Assembly: GCF_001402875.1 (NCBI RefSeq)
Contig: NZ_CP012946.1
Coordinates: 2,582,001 to 2,646,000 of the forward strand
Source: Blastochloris viridis
GTDB taxonomy: Bacteria > Pseudomonadota > Alphaproteobacteria > Rhizobiales > Xanthobacteraceae
Length of the DNA stretch: 64,000 nt
Direction: 5' to 3'
Shown here: one piece after another, positions 31,101 through 38,855 of the stretch
How the letters are laid out: every line of letters starts with the position of its first letter
Numbering within the stretch: position 1 is the stretch's first letter
Position numbers and translations under genes: made by a program
The notes under the pieces: generated by a model
What the model was told of the DNA's origin: nothing
Databases searched by the model: none
The model's input: the letters and a program-made list of their open reading frames with translations, nothing else

Positions 31101-31996
31101 TTGCGGTCGACCCGCGGCTCGATGCGGCAACGGTCAGCCCGAAGGTCGGTGCCGAACCACGTCACCACCAGCGCGACGCGCTCGAGCGCCGGACACAGCA
31201 TCTGAAGCCGGTCGAGCGAGGCAAGAAAATCGGTGTCGGCGCTGGCGGTGTGGCGGTTCTCGGTCTCATAGGATCCCGGCCCGAGCACCCGCGACACCGC
31301 CTTGGTATCGTAGCCAAACTCGGTGGCGCCGGGGATCAGCGTCACCGCGCGGATCATCTTCTCCAGCCGCCCGACCGGGCGCACCACCTCGACCTGGATT
31401 TGCGGAATGCGGTTGCCGTAGTCGGCGAGCGGCAGGCGCTCGAACACCATGTAGGCGAGGCCGCGGTAGGCCGGCGCGGCGCCAGTGCCTTGCTTGGCGA
31501 CGATCAGCGGGTCGGGCTCCTGGGTCTCGGTGCCGTGATGGATGCGCCAGGTGACCGCCGACAGGTCGAGCGGCTTGCCGTCGGCCCAGGCGCGGCCGAT
31601 GCCGGCGATCGGCCCCTCCGTGAGGCCCAGCGCGAAATTGGCGTAATAGGCATAGGTGGTGTCGGAGCCGGCGGAACTGGAGCCGCCGCCCTTGCCGCCG
31701 CTGGCGCGCGGCCGGCTGGTGACGTCCTCATCCAGGTTGGTGGCCCATATCAACTCGCCGGCGAGGCGGGCGCGGCCATAGAGCCGCGGGATGGCGCCAC
31801 CCTCGGTCGAACTCATGACCTCGAGGTCGTCGAGGCGCGGCCCTTCGCGGTTGCGCGCGGTCGAGGAGCCGAACAGCGCATCATCGATCAGCCCGCCGCC
31901 GAGCTTGCCGAGGGTGCGGCCGAGCATGGCGCCGACCGGACCGCCGAACGCGCCGCCAACCGCGCCGCCGATCGAGGACAGGATAAGCGAAGCCAT
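28097..31996 (-). CDS. GTA gp15 baseplate megatron / host-specificity protein
   Basis: The largest GTA protein (1299 residues) forms the end of the tail baseplate. It starts with a Gly/Ala-rich hydrophobic segment (residues 1-45), then a TIM-barrel-like domain roughly in the middle third (motifs YAANWSEYG, IDMVAIDWYPPLADW and FGKHWVFRQKD), then a phage-tail region and a C-terminal beta-rich domain like that of Rhodobacter rcc01698. Length matches gp15 homologues (about 1300). The gap to gp14 is three bases. Confidence 0.95.
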   Translation of the reverse strand: MASLILSSIGGAVGGAFGGPVGAMLGRTLGKLGGGLIDDALFGSSTARNREGPRLDDLEVMSSTEGGAIPRLYGRARLAGELIWATNLDEDVTSRPRASGGKGGGSSSAGSDTTYAYYANFALGLTEGPIAGIGRAWADGKPLDLSAVTWRIHHGTETQEPDPLIVAKQGTGAAPAYRGLAYMVFERLPLADYGNRIPQIQVEVVRPVGRLEKMIRAVTLIPGATEFGYDTKAVSRVLGPGSYETENRHTASADTDFLASLDRLQMLCPALERVALVVTWFGTDLRADRCRIEPRVDRKGKVTTGAQWSVAGRTRASAAVVSTVDGRAAFGGTPADSSVVRALRELSGRGLKVTLVPFVMMDIPADNTLADPRTGAAPQPAYPWRGRITCDPAPGRPGSPDGTAVAANQVATLFGSATAAQFAVSGGTVRYGGPNEWTLRRMVLHCAALAKAAGGVDAILVGSEMEALTRVRSGPGVYPAVGQFAALAAEVKSLLGSAVKVSYAANWSEYGADVRAGGAEVRFPLDPLWASPHIDMVAIDWYPPLADWRDGVHLDTARAAAIHDRDYLAANVRGGEAFDWHYADDAARLAQARTPIVDGAFGKHWVFRQKDLAGWWANPHVERVGGAELAAPTAWVPMAKPIWLTELGCPAVDKGANRPSCFPDAKSAEGTLPPFSNGRRDDLIQRRVLEVSLAALDPAFGAGAANPLSPAGLRMVDPAAIHLWTWDARPHPWFPRATEVWADGANWETGHWLTGRLGAATLDGLAGAILGDHGIAADTNTLRGSLDGYVVDRPMSARAALEPLALACGFAALEEGGALVVRPRGGAPVATLTEDDLVLPDQDGDVLKLVRGQDSELPLEITLGYTDAEADYRRAAARSRRLVGTSRRTSHADLAIVTFDADAERLAEAWLQDTWAGRDTATFALPPSRLDLMPGDVVSLVYRGRERLMEITSIVDEAARQVEARGIDPDAFDIAVRPGRVRTPAIAPAIGPPLVQVLDLPALAEPPVLQHVAVFAAPWPGAITLWRSADGLSFEPAARAGVPAIVGTTLDDLPAGPVWRWDRANAVRVRLAAGTLASLPDTAVLDGGNAAALQHADGGWEVIQFAGAELVETNVYRLSRLLRGQLGTERTMAPLPAGATFVMIDTALVALESDVARIGRQVLWRAGPAGRDHADPAVAELTATPGATALRPLAPVRVKARRAAAGIVLSWIRRTRVGGDSFDLAEVPLGEATESYAVDILDGATVKRTLAAATPSVLYPAAAELADFGAPQARLSLSVAQISAVCGRGFPAEVTIDVR

Positions 31997-31999
31997 GGC

Positions 32000-32431
32000 T
32001 CAGCGCTCCGGAAAGGCGAATGCGAAGGCGAGACGGCGCCGCCACCACGGCGTCAGCGCCACCTCGGCGACCGCCGCGCCATCGTGGGCGTGGACCATGC
32101 GGCCGGGCTCGACCACGATGGCGGCGTGCTTGGCCGGCAGGCCGTCGCGCCAGCGAAACAGCACCACGTCGCCGGGCGCCAGCGCATCGAGCGGTCCCGG
32201 CACGAGGTGGCGCGCCGCCGCCTCGGCCAGCGTCTCGCGGCCGGCGGCTTCCGCCCAGTCGGGCGTATAGGCCGGCAGCGGCTCGGGCTCGAAGCCATGG
32301 ACCTCGCGCCACACCCCGCGCACCAGGCCGAGGCAGTCGCAGCCGACCCCGATCAGCGAGGCCTGATGTTGATAGGGCGTGCCGATCCAGCGCCGCGCCG
32401 CGGCGACGATGGCGGTCCGAAGTTCGGTCAT
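32000..32431 (-). CDS. GTA gp14 NlpC/P60-type peptidoglycan peptidase
   Basis: A 143-residue cysteine peptidase of the GTA tail, thought to open the recipient cell wall during DNA delivery. Catalytic Cys33 sits in GCDCLGLVRG and the His102 motif is AKHAAIVVEPGRMVHA, the usual NlpC/P60 arrangement. It lies between gp13 and gp15 with 69- and 3-base gaps. Confidence 0.94.
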   Translation of the reverse strand: MTELRTAIVAAARRWIGTPYQHQASLIGVGCDCLGLVRGVWREVHGFEPEPLPAYTPDWAEAAGRETLAEAAARHLVPGPLDALAPGDVVLFRWRDGLPAKHAAIVVEPGRMVHAHDGAAVAEVALTPWWRRRLAFAFAFPER

Positions 32432-32500
32432 GGTGTGTTCCGTTGGTTTGGCGCGATCCGGAGACGACCGGTCGCGGATGCGTTGTCGTCCACCTGCGCC

Positions 32501-33391
32501 TTACGCCAGCGCCGAGCCGTCATTGCCCGGCTCGCCGGCCACGGCGTAGCGCACCACCACGTCGTTGCCGGGGATATGCGGGAAGCCGCGGAAATTGGCG
32601 CCGTTGCCGAAGCGGCTGCGGCAGGTGCCGAAGCGCTTGTCGCAACCGGCGGTGACGACAAAGCCGTCGCCGGCCGCGACCGGGCGGGCCGGCGGCTGCC
32701 ACAGCGCCAATGCGACGCCGGCGGCATCAACCCGATGAGCCTTGATCTCAACCGCGGCGCCGGCATTGGCGCCGCTCTGCCACACCAGGCGGCCCCCGGT
32801 GAACCAGTCGTCGGCAAAGCTGGCGAGGCCGTGGACAGTGAGCCGCGTCGCCGACGTCACCGCGCCGACGGCGGCAGCGGCGCGGAACGCCGGCGCCGCA
32901 AGCGCGACGCCGCAGCGGGCGTCGCCGAGGTCGGCATCGCAGGTCGCAGTGTAGAGCCGGCCGCGCGCCTCATCGAGCCGGCCGGCCAGCCCGCGCACCT
33001 CGACGGTGAAGGCGGCACCGGCGCGCGTCACCTCGCCGAACTCGCCGGCGCGCAGCTTGAGCCGGCCGGCCGGCGCGCTCCAGTCGACCAGCCACACCTC
33101 GACCGCCGCACCGTCGAAGCGGCCGGCGGCGAGGTCGTCGTCCGTCAGCGTGTCGTCGGCGAGCGCGCCGACCAGTTCGTGGGCGTCGGCGGCGAACCCG
33201 AGGCGGCTGGTTACCTCCGAGCCGTCGATGCCGGACCCGGAGCGGCAGACCACGCCGTCGATCACGACGTCCTCGTCGTGCTCGGTGAAGCCGTGCACGA
33301 CGCCGTCGCGGCGGCGGACGATCCAGCAGCGGGCGAGCGTGGTGGCGCCCGATTGCAGCGCCGCGGCGAGCGCGGCGGGAAGCGTTCTCAT
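32501..33391 (-). CDS. GTA gp13 tail hub protein (DUF2163/BR0599)
   Basis: A 296-residue tail-hub protein. The N-terminal half is DUF2163 (CWIVRRRDGVVHGFTEHDEDV); the C-terminal half is the BR0599-type domain with the conserved cysteine stretch GCDKRFGTCRSRFGNGANFRGFPHIPG, which binds an iron-sulfur cluster in related tail hubs. It overlaps gp12 by four bases (ATGA), so the two are translationally coupled. Confidence 0.94.
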   Translation of the reverse strand: MRTLPAALAAALQSGATTLARCWIVRRRDGVVHGFTEHDEDVVIDGVVCRSGSGIDGSEVTSRLGFAADAHELVGALADDTLTDDDLAAGRFDGAAVEVWLVDWSAPAGRLKLRAGEFGEVTRAGAAFTVEVRGLAGRLDEARGRLYTATCDADLGDARCGVALAAPAFRAAAAVGAVTSATRLTVHGLASFADDWFTGGRLVWQSGANAGAAVEIKAHRVDAAGVALALWQPPARPVAAGDGFVVTAGCDKRFGTCRSRFGNGANFRGFPHIPGNDVVVRYAVAGEPGNDGSALA

Positions 33392-34017
33392 GGCCGGATC
33401 TCCACCACCGGAATGGACGGAATCTCGCCGGCGGCGAAGGCGGAAAGGTCGATGTCGAGCCGGTCGGTGTCGAACCGCACCGGCACGTCGAACACAAAGC
33501 CGGCAGTGACGAGCGCACCCACCGGCGGCGGCGCGGAGAAGGTGACGACGCCGGTCGCGGTATCGACCGCAACGCCGGCGTGAAGCTCGACGCCGCCGAC
33601 GGCGACGCGCACGCTGCCGCCGACCGGCTTGGCGATCGGCCGGCTGTAAGGCGCGTAACTGGTGCCGTAGGTCTTGACCAGCGGGAACGCCGTGCGCGCG
33701 CCATCGCCGACGCCGAGCGCCTGATCGGTCGCGGTTACCGCGACACCCGGCGTAGCGGAGGAATGGTCGAGCCGGTCGCGCCAGCGGAAGCCGTAGAGCC
33801 GGCCGCGCCGCTCCTCGAAGAACGCCACCACGCCCGCCAGCGCGGCCAGCGACTTGACGCCGTAGCCGGCGTTCCAGCGCCGGCGCGAATGCGCCCAGCG
33901 GGCGTTGCGCTCCTCGCGACCGGAGCTGAGCGAGACAACTTCAGTCTTGCGCTCCGGGCCGCCGCGGGCGCCGAGCGCCACGTCGAGCGGAAACAGAATA
34001 TCATGGAAGGCCGGCAC
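33388..34017 (-). CDS. GTA gp12 distal tail protein (DUF2460)
   Basis: A 209-residue distal tail protein, DUF2460 family, with the characteristic N-terminal block (FHDILFPLDVALGARGGPERKT) and the repeated-aromatic core (FFEERRGRLYGFRWRDRLDH). It joins the tail tube to the hub. The neighbouring tail gene on the left is gp13. On the right, a rightward module (34115-35602) separates it from gp11. Confidence 0.94.
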   Translation of the reverse strand: MPAFHDILFPLDVALGARGGPERKTEVVSLSSGREERNARWAHSRRRWNAGYGVKSLAALAGVVAFFEERRGRLYGFRWRDRLDHSSATPGVAVTATDQALGVGDGARTAFPLVKTYGTSYAPYSRPIAKPVGGSVRVAVGGVELHAGVAVDTATGVVTFSAPPPVGALVTAGFVFDVPVRFDTDRLDIDLSAFAAGEIPSIPVVEIRP

Positions 34018-34114
34018 GGACTGTTCTCCCGAACGGCATGATCCATCGCAATGCAGAACGTCCGCGCACGGTCGCAGACTTCAACTCGACCCGACGCAAA
34101 GAGGAGAAACTGCG

Positions 34115-34363
34115 ATGAGCCACATCCCCCATGAACTCAAGGAGGAGTTCCCTGCGGACGCGGAAACGATCCGCCACCTCGCAAGTGAAAACCCGCAGTT
34201 TGCTGCGCTCACCAAGCGCTATGACATCGTCAACGCCGAGATCCATCGCATCGAGGGCGGCGAAGACGCGGCCTCCGACACACGCTGGGAGGAGCTGAAG
34301 AAGGAGCGACTGCACCTCAAAGACAGTATTTTTGCGCAGCTCGTTCATCTCCGGAACGCTTGA
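34115..34363 (+). CDS. DUF465/YdcH-family small protein within the GTA cluster
   Basis: An 82-residue charged helical protein of the DUF465 (YdcH) family: HELKEEFPADAETIRHLASENPQF followed by a helical arm ending KKERLHLKDSIFAQL. GAGGAG lies nine bases before the ATG at 34115. Function unknown in the family. It runs opposite to the surrounding GTA genes and precedes the histone-like gene, with which it could share a promoter. Confidence 0.9.
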   Translation: MSHIPHELKEEFPADAETIRHLASENPQFAALTKRYDIVNAEIHRIEGGEDAASDTRWEELKKERLHLKDSIFAQLVHLRNA

Positions 34364-34543
34364 TACGCAACGCTTTGCGCGGAATGCGAGGTCCGGCGCG
34401 AGGGGCGTTGTGCGCGCCGTTCACGCACGGAAACCACATTCCGCGAAGGTTGCCGACCTGCATTGTTGGGGAACGATTTACGTTTTACTCTTTTTATTAT
34501 CCGAATCATGGTGCTGGACCATGTGGATAGGAGAAGCGTAATC

Positions 34544-35602
34544 ATGGCGACGACGAAAAAGGCGGCCACGCGCGGCGTGGCCGCCGAGGAAACGCCGGCG
34601 GAGGAATTCACGTCGGTGTTCCGGAAGAAACGGGCGCCTCGCAAGCCTGCCGTTCTGAAGGCGCCAGCGACGCGGAAATCCGCCGCGGCGAAGACGACCA
34701 CGCGCACGGCCGCCACCCGCAAAGCCGCGGGCGCCAAATCCTCCGCCGCCAAGACCTCCACCACCAAGACCTCCACCACCAAGACCCCCGGCGCCACCCG
34801 CTCCAAAGCCGCCGCCAAGGCGGACGCGACGGCCACCGGCCGCAAGACCGCCGGCCGCAAGCCGGCTGCCGCCAAGACCGCTTCGACCAAGACCGCTTCG
34901 ACCAAGACGGCTGCCCGCACGCCGGCGACGCGCGCGGCGACCGGCCGCAAGACCGCGGCCGCCTCGGCTTCGACGGCCAGAACGTCGACCCGCAAGACGT
35001 CGACCGCCAAGACTGCTGCCTCGAAGACTGCCGCCGCCAAGACGTCGGCCCGCAAGGCTGCGACAGCAAAGACGTCGACCGCGAAGACCTCGACCGCGAA
35101 GACTTCGGCGCGCAAACCGGCTGCCCGCAAGGCCGCGAGCACCAAGACGGCAACACGCAAGACCTCGACCCGCAAGACCGCGGCGGAGAAGGCGCCGGCG
35201 GCGCGGACGGCGCGAGCCGGTGCGGCAAAGACCGCGACCAAGACCCGCGCGACCAAGACGGCGAAGGCCGCGGCCAAACCCGCGGCGAAGGCCGGCACCC
35301 GCGCGGCGACCACCCGCAAGACGGCGAGCGCGCGCAAGCCCGCCGCGGCGAAGGCGGCGGCGGCCAAGACGACAAAGACGACGAGGACGGCAAAGACCGC
35401 AAAGGCGCCAAAGACGACGAAGGCCGCGGCAGCGAAGGCGCCGGCCGGGCGCAAGGCCGCGGCGGCGAAAGCGCCGGCCGCCAAGGGCTCGGCCAAGGTT
35501 GCGGCCAAGGTTTCCGCGAAGAAGGCGGCCGCCGACAAGCCGAAGACCAGCACGCGCAAGCCGGCGACCCGGCGCACCGCGGCGAAGAAGGCCGCCGCCT
35601 GA
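34544..35602 (+). CDS. Histone H1-like Lys/Ala/Thr-rich repeat protein inside the GTA cluster
   Basis: A 352-residue basic, low-complexity protein made almost entirely of Lys, Ala, Thr, Arg and Ser, with repeats such as AAKT, TSTAKT, ARKPA and KTA, similar to eukaryote-like histone H1 tails and bacterial AlgP/HctB proteins. The first 45 residues differ: Glu-rich (AAEETPAEEF) then basic (VFRKKRAPRKPA). It should bind and compact DNA. It is read opposite to the GTA genes, between gp12 and gp11. GGAG precedes the ATG at 34544 by ten bases. The repeats are likely length-variable. A role in GTA packaging is inference. Confidence 0.85.
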   Translation: MATTKKAATRGVAAEETPAEEFTSVFRKKRAPRKPAVLKAPATRKSAAAKTTTRTAATRKAAGAKSSAAKTSTTKTSTTKTPGATRSKAAAKADATATGRKTAGRKPAAAKTASTKTASTKTAARTPATRAATGRKTAAASASTARTSTRKTSTAKTAASKTAAAKTSARKAATAKTSTAKTSTAKTSARKPAARKAASTKTATRKTSTRKTAAEKAPAARTARAGAAKTATKTRATKTAKAAAKPAAKAGTRAATTRKTASARKPAAAKAAAAKTTKTTRTAKTAKAPKTTKAAAAKAPAGRKAAAAKAPAAKGSAKVAAKVSAKKAAADKPKTSTRKPATRRTAAKKAAA

Positions 35603-35675
35603 CGCCGTACCGCCTGACGCCGCACACGGATGCAACACTCCGGCCTGAACGGCCGGAGTTGGTATGCGGCCGCCC

Positions 35676-36242
35676 TCACCAGGTGCGACGCCCGCGGTCC
35701 ACCGCGCGGGCGAGCATGCTGGCGAGGTAGGATTCGGAGCGGCGGAAGCTCGCCGCATCCGCCGCCGCAACGTTCACCACCACCGAGACCGGCGCCGCGT
35801 TGCCGTCGGTGCGCACGCCGAGCCGGCCGTCGGCGCCGCGCGCCAGCGGCATGATCGCCTCGCTTCCGCTCTCGCCCATCAGCCCAAGGCCGCCCGACAT
35901 CGAAAACAGCGTCGGCGCATCGACCACGCCGCCCTTGGCAAACGCGGTGATGCCGGCGGTGCCGGTGTCGCTTTGCGTCAAGCCGGTGAGGCTGGCGGCG
36001 ATCAGCTTGCCGGCGGCGTCGGCGCCGACCTTGACTAGGCGCAGGCCGAGGGTCTTCAACACGTCGTCGAACGCCCTGCCTTCGGTTGCGGCGCCCTTGA
36101 GCGCCGTGGTGATGGCGAAGCCGAAGCTGCGCGCCGCGGCCGACAGCTCGGTCATCTCGGCGCGGGCGCCGGCCAGCGTATCGGTCGCGCCGCGCATCGT
36201 CTCAAGGTCGAGGTCGTCGCGCGCGGTGTCATGATCGGGCAT
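35676..36242 (-). CDS. GTA gp11 tail tape measure protein
   Basis: A 188-residue tape measure protein. The short length relative to phage tape measures fits the short GTA tail. It has an N-terminal helical segment (TLAGARAEMTELSAAARSFGFAITTALKGAA) and the typical GTA/lambda-type C-terminus FAKGGVVDAPTLF ... GLMGESGSEAIMPLAR. The start at 36242 (MPDHDTARD) overlaps nothing; gp10.1 ends five bases upstream. Downstream is the rightward histone-like module. Confidence 0.93.
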   Translation of the reverse strand: MPDHDTARDDLDLETMRGATDTLAGARAEMTELSAAARSFGFAITTALKGAATEGRAFDDVLKTLGLRLVKVGADAAGKLIAASLTGLTQSDTGTAGITAFAKGGVVDAPTLFSMSGGLGLMGESGSEAIMPLARGADGRLGVRTDGNAAPVSVVVNVAAADAASFRRSESYLASMLARAVDRGRRTW

Positions 36243-36247
36243 CGTCG

Positions 36248-36424
36248 TCACTCGTCGGGGTGGTGGGCCATCAGCTCGTCGAGCCGGGTGCGCGCGAGCG
36301 GCGGCCCGCGCTCGGGCCGCAGCGCGGCGATGGCGGCGGCAATCTCGCGCGGCGTCGCGCGCCACACCGCCTCCGGCGGCCAGCGCAACACGCCGAGCGC
36401 GACGCGCAGCAACGGCCGCGGCAT
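36248..36424 (-). CDS. GTA gp10.1 small tail assembly protein (TIGR02216-like)
   Basis: A 58-residue protein with the sequence pattern LGVLRWPPEAVWRATPREIAAA and a C-terminal LDELMAHHPDE, the hallmark of the small phage tail assembly chaperone-like protein found after gp10 in GTA clusters. Its ATG overlaps the gp10 stop by one base (TGATG), implying translational coupling. It was identified by translating the gap directly. Confidence 0.9.
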   Translation of the reverse strand: MPRPLLRVALGVLRWPPEAVWRATPREIAAAIAALRPERGPPLARTRLDELMAHHPDE

Positions 36425-36807
36425 CAGCCCGGCAGCGCGGCCGCAATCGGCGCCGGAGCCGCGGTCGCGACCCCGGCCGGCGGAGGGTTTGCGGCGTCCT
36501 CCGGCGCGAACGTCGCGACCAGGAGGTCAGCGGCGAGCCGCACCAGCCCACGCGCACCGTCGGGATGGGTCAGCGCCAGCACCTCGGCCTCGGTCACGCT
36601 TTCGCCGGCGCCGCGCAAGCCGGCGCCGAGAATGGCGGCGACCTCGCGCGCGCCGAGCCGGCCGCTGTCGAAGCGCGCGGCGAGCGCGGCGAGGTCGGCG
36701 ACACCGAGCGCGTCCTCCAACTCGGCGAGCGCGCCCAGCGTCAGCACTAGCCGGCGGCGCGCGCCGGAGAGTTCGGCGGCGATCTCGCCGCGGTAGCGAT
36801 TGGGCAT
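36424..36807 (-). CDS. GTA gp10 tail protein
   Basis: A 127-residue protein of the GTA gp10 family: starts MPNRYRGEIAAEL, then a LTLGALAELEDALG block, then EVAAILGAGLRGAGE. It is believed to act as a tail assembly factor before gp11. The frame is open to 36936 but the extra N-terminus is low-complexity and lies in repeat DNA, so the ATG at 36807 is used. One-base overlap with gp10.1. Confidence 0.92.
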   Translation of the reverse strand: MPNRYRGEIAAELSGARRRLVLTLGALAELEDALGVADLAALAARFDSGRLGAREVAAILGAGLRGAGESVTEAEVLALTHPDGARGLVRLAADLLVATFAPEDAANPPPAGVATAAPAPIAAALPG

Positions 36808-36943
36808 GGATTGCGTGCCTCGTTCTCTGGCGCCTGATCCTGAGTGCGGCGTAGAGCACCGTCTCGCAGGATCGGGCGAATGCCCTCCCCGCCCTTCGAG
36901 ACGCCCGCTGTCGCAGGCTGCCCAGGACGAGGACACTTCATGC
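36808..36943. repeat. Interspersed palindromic repeat between gp9 and gp10
   Basis: Contains two imperfect palindromes: GATCCTGAG ... CAGGATCGGG, and CCTCCCCGCCCTTCGAGACGCC ... GTCGCAGGCTGCCCAGGACGAGG. The motif TTCGAGACG and GCAGGCTGCC match the Rhizobiales palindromic element also seen at 6360 and 45071. Confidence 0.6.
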
Positions 36944-37351
36944 TCAAAGGGCGCTGAAGCTCAGCGCGCCGGCGGATTCCAGCGCGATGTCGTGGGTGAC
37001 CTCGCCATCGAAGCGGCCGCCATATTCCAGCGCGGTGACCTGGAACGGCCCCTCGATGGTGCCGAAGTCCGGCACGATGAGCTGGAACGTCGCGATTTCG
37101 CCGTCGAAGGCGAGCTGGCGCAGCCGCGCGTCGGACGCGGCATCCTTGAAGATGCCGGCGCCGGCCACGCTGGCCTTGCGCACGCCGGCGCCCGCCAGCA
37201 GCTCGCGCCAGCGGCCGGCGCTATCGGCGTGGGTGACGTCGACGGCCTGGGCATTGAGCGCGAAGCGGTTGGTGCGCAGCCCGGCGACGGTGATGAAATT
37301 GGTGCCGTTGTGGACCTTGAGCAGCAGGTCCTTGCCTTTCTGGGCAGGCAT
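36944..37351 (-). CDS. GTA gp9 major tail tube protein
   Basis: A 135-residue TP901-1-type major tail protein forming the tail tube. The N-terminus MPAQKGKDLLLK is diagnostic of GTA gp9; then VDVTHADSAGRWRELL and a beta-rich C-terminal part. The ATG at 37351 is used; a frame extension to 37366 adds five residues only. Repeat DNA flanks both sides. Confidence 0.94.
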   Translation of the reverse strand: MPAQKGKDLLLKVHNGTNFITVAGLRTNRFALNAQAVDVTHADSAGRWRELLAGAGVRKASVAGAGIFKDAASDARLRQLAFDGEIATFQLIVPDFGTIEGPFQVTALEYGGRFDGEVTHDIALESAGALSFSAL

Positions 37352-37473
37352 CAAACTCTCCCTCAAATGTCGTCATTCCGGGCGAGGCGAAGCCGACACC
37401 CAGGATCGTCATTGGAACAACGCGCCGTCCAGAATCCGGCCCCGGATCTCGCTCGCTTGAGGCGACGGGCGTT
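37352..37473. repeat. Interspersed repeat between gp8 and gp9
   Basis: About 120 bases containing TGTCGTCATTCCGGGCGAGGCGAAG and an inverted relative ending GAGGCGACGGGC, resembling the GTCGTCCCGGGCAAGCGGC elements at 39680 and 41083. No coding sequence. Confidence 0.5.
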
Positions 37474-37878
37474 CTATGCCGGCTCGGTGACGGCGCGGAT
37501 GCGGATGCGACCGCGATAGGTGCGGCCGTCGCCGTCGCGCCGCACCTCGGCGGTGGCGATGCGGAGATTGGCGAGGTGATGGCCGGCCAGAGCCAACGGC
37601 GCATCGACCAGCGCCTCCATCACCGCGCCCACCATCGCGTGCGCCTCGCGGTGGCCGCCCTGGCGCGAATAGACGTTGAGGGTGAGCGTGGTTTCCTCGC
37701 CCGGCTCGGTCATGGTCGAGGCGTCGCGCATCTCCGCCTCGCCCAGGGTGACGAAGGGATAGTCGAGCGCCTTGGGCGGCTCGTCATAGATTTTCGCGCC
37801 GCCGAGCATGGCGGCGAGCGCAGCATCTTGCGACAGCGCGGCGAAGATCGCGGCGCGCAGCGGAACGGCGGCGGACAT
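37474..37878 (-). CDS. GTA gp8 tail terminator protein (DUF3168)
   Basis: A 134-residue protein of the DUF3168 family that caps the tail tube and joins it to the head. Typical features are AAIFAALSQDAALAAMLGG near the N-terminus, IYDEPPKALDYPFVTLGE, and a C-terminal RTYRGRIRIRAVTEP. The ATG at 37878 (MSAAVPLR) is used. Confidence 0.92.
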   Translation of the reverse strand: MSAAVPLRAAIFAALSQDAALAAMLGGAKIYDEPPKALDYPFVTLGEAEMRDASTMTEPGEETTLTLNVYSRQGGHREAHAMVGAVMEALVDAPLALAGHHLANLRIATAEVRRDGDGRTYRGRIRIRAVTEPA

Positions 37879-37933
37879 GGCAAACCCTTGAATTCGGTAG
37901 CAAGCACAGGCGGAAGCGCACGACGCCGTCGTC

Positions 37934-38248
37934 TCACCCCCGCTCCTCCTCCAGCAGCAGCTCCAGGAAGCGGCCGCTGTCGCGCAGCGCCCGGATGCGG
38001 AACCGCCGCGAGCCATGGCTGAGACGGTGCGCGGTGGTGAGACCTGAGCGGGCGCGCACGGTGGCGCGGTGGGTGAGAACGCCGAGGCTGCGGTCGGCGC
38101 CGACGCGCTCGTCCATCGTCAGCGGCGCCAGCCGAGCCCACAGCCGGCCGGCGACGACAAAGCTCCGCACCGCGCCGCCGGCGCCGTCCGGGGTCTCCGC
38201 CGGCGCCTCGATGACGAGGCGGTGGTTGAGGTCGGCGGCGGCGGTCAC
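37934..38248 (-). CDS. GTA gp7 head-tail stopper/closure protein
   Basis: A 104-residue head-tail joining protein (phage head closure/SPP1 gp16-like). It starts LNHRLVIEAPAETPDGAGG and has the conserved beta core WARLAPL ... HRATVRAR and a C-terminal RFRIRALRDSGR. It overlaps gp6 by four bases. Confidence 0.9.
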   Translation of the reverse strand: MTAAADLNHRLVIEAPAETPDGAGGAVRSFVVAGRLWARLAPLTMDERVGADRSLGVLTHRATVRARSGLTTAHRLSHGSRRFRIRALRDSGRFLELLLEEERG

Positions 38249-38796
38249 AGCGCCACCACGCGGTGAGGCTGGAGCAGCGCCGCGACGTCGGCGGGCATTG
38301 CCGCGGCGTCGAGGCCGCGGCTGTCGTAAAGGCGAGCCGCGAGCCGGCGCACCGCCTCGACCAGATCGGCCGGCACCGACGCTGCGCTGTCGCCATAGCC
38401 GGCGACGAGGTCAAGCTCGACGGTGCCGCCGGCCGGCGCCGGCAGCGGCCGCCGCGCCAGGATGAGGCCGGGCGCCGCGCCGGCCACCACCTTGAACCGG
38501 GCCGGGTCGACCTCGGTCTCGGCGCCATCGGCGTTCCGGATACGCGCGGCGGTGACAGCGGCGAGCGGCGCCAGCGGCACGTCGATCTGGCCGCTGTGCG
38601 GCCAGCGCGCGCGGGTGAGGCGCCAGCTCTGGGTGAGAAACGCGCGCCGGGTCGCGCTCTCGCACGCCTGCCGTGCCGCGGCGATGAGGCGGCCGATCAG
38701 CTCGTCCTCGTCGTCGTGCTCGACCCGGAGATAGGTCTTCATTTCGGCAAGGGTCACCGGCTCCGCCGACGGCGGGGTGAGAAGGGACAGGGGCAT
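38245..38796 (-). CDS. GTA gp6 head-tail connector protein
   Basis: A 183-residue phage gp6-type connector adaptor that docks under the portal. The block VTLAEMKTYLRVEHDDEDELIGRLIAAARQACE at residues 14-46 is diagnostic of the HK97 gp6-like family. It overlaps gp7 by four bases. Upstream (59 bases) is the divergent trypsin-like gene, which separates gp6 from the capsid gene. Confidence 0.93.
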   Translation of the reverse strand: MPLSLLTPPSAEPVTLAEMKTYLRVEHDDEDELIGRLIAAARQACESATRRAFLTQSWRLTRARWPHSGQIDVPLAPLAAVTAARIRNADGAETEVDPARFKVVAGAAPGLILARRPLPAPAGGTVELDLVAGYGDSAASVPADLVEAVRRLAARLYDSRGLDAAAMPADVAALLQPHRVVAL

Positions 38797-38855
38797 GGTG
38801 TGTCCTGCTTGAAGGCGTCATTTGACTTCACCGCCGCTAGGCGCGAAATCAGCGC

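Noticed and set aside
28091..33583. 1830-codon open frame on the plus strand opposite gp12-gp15
   Set aside because: Arg/Gly/Ala-rich composition typical of the antisense shadow of GC-rich genes; the minus strand encodes recognisable tail proteins over the same span.
34740..35300. CRISPR or VNTR array
   Set aside because: The repeats are in-frame codon repeats of the histone-like gene without uniform spacers.
36808..36936. Longer gp10 N-terminus from an ATG at 36936
   Set aside because: Adds 43 residues encoded by a palindromic repeat; the family start MPNRYRGE has its own ATG at 36807.
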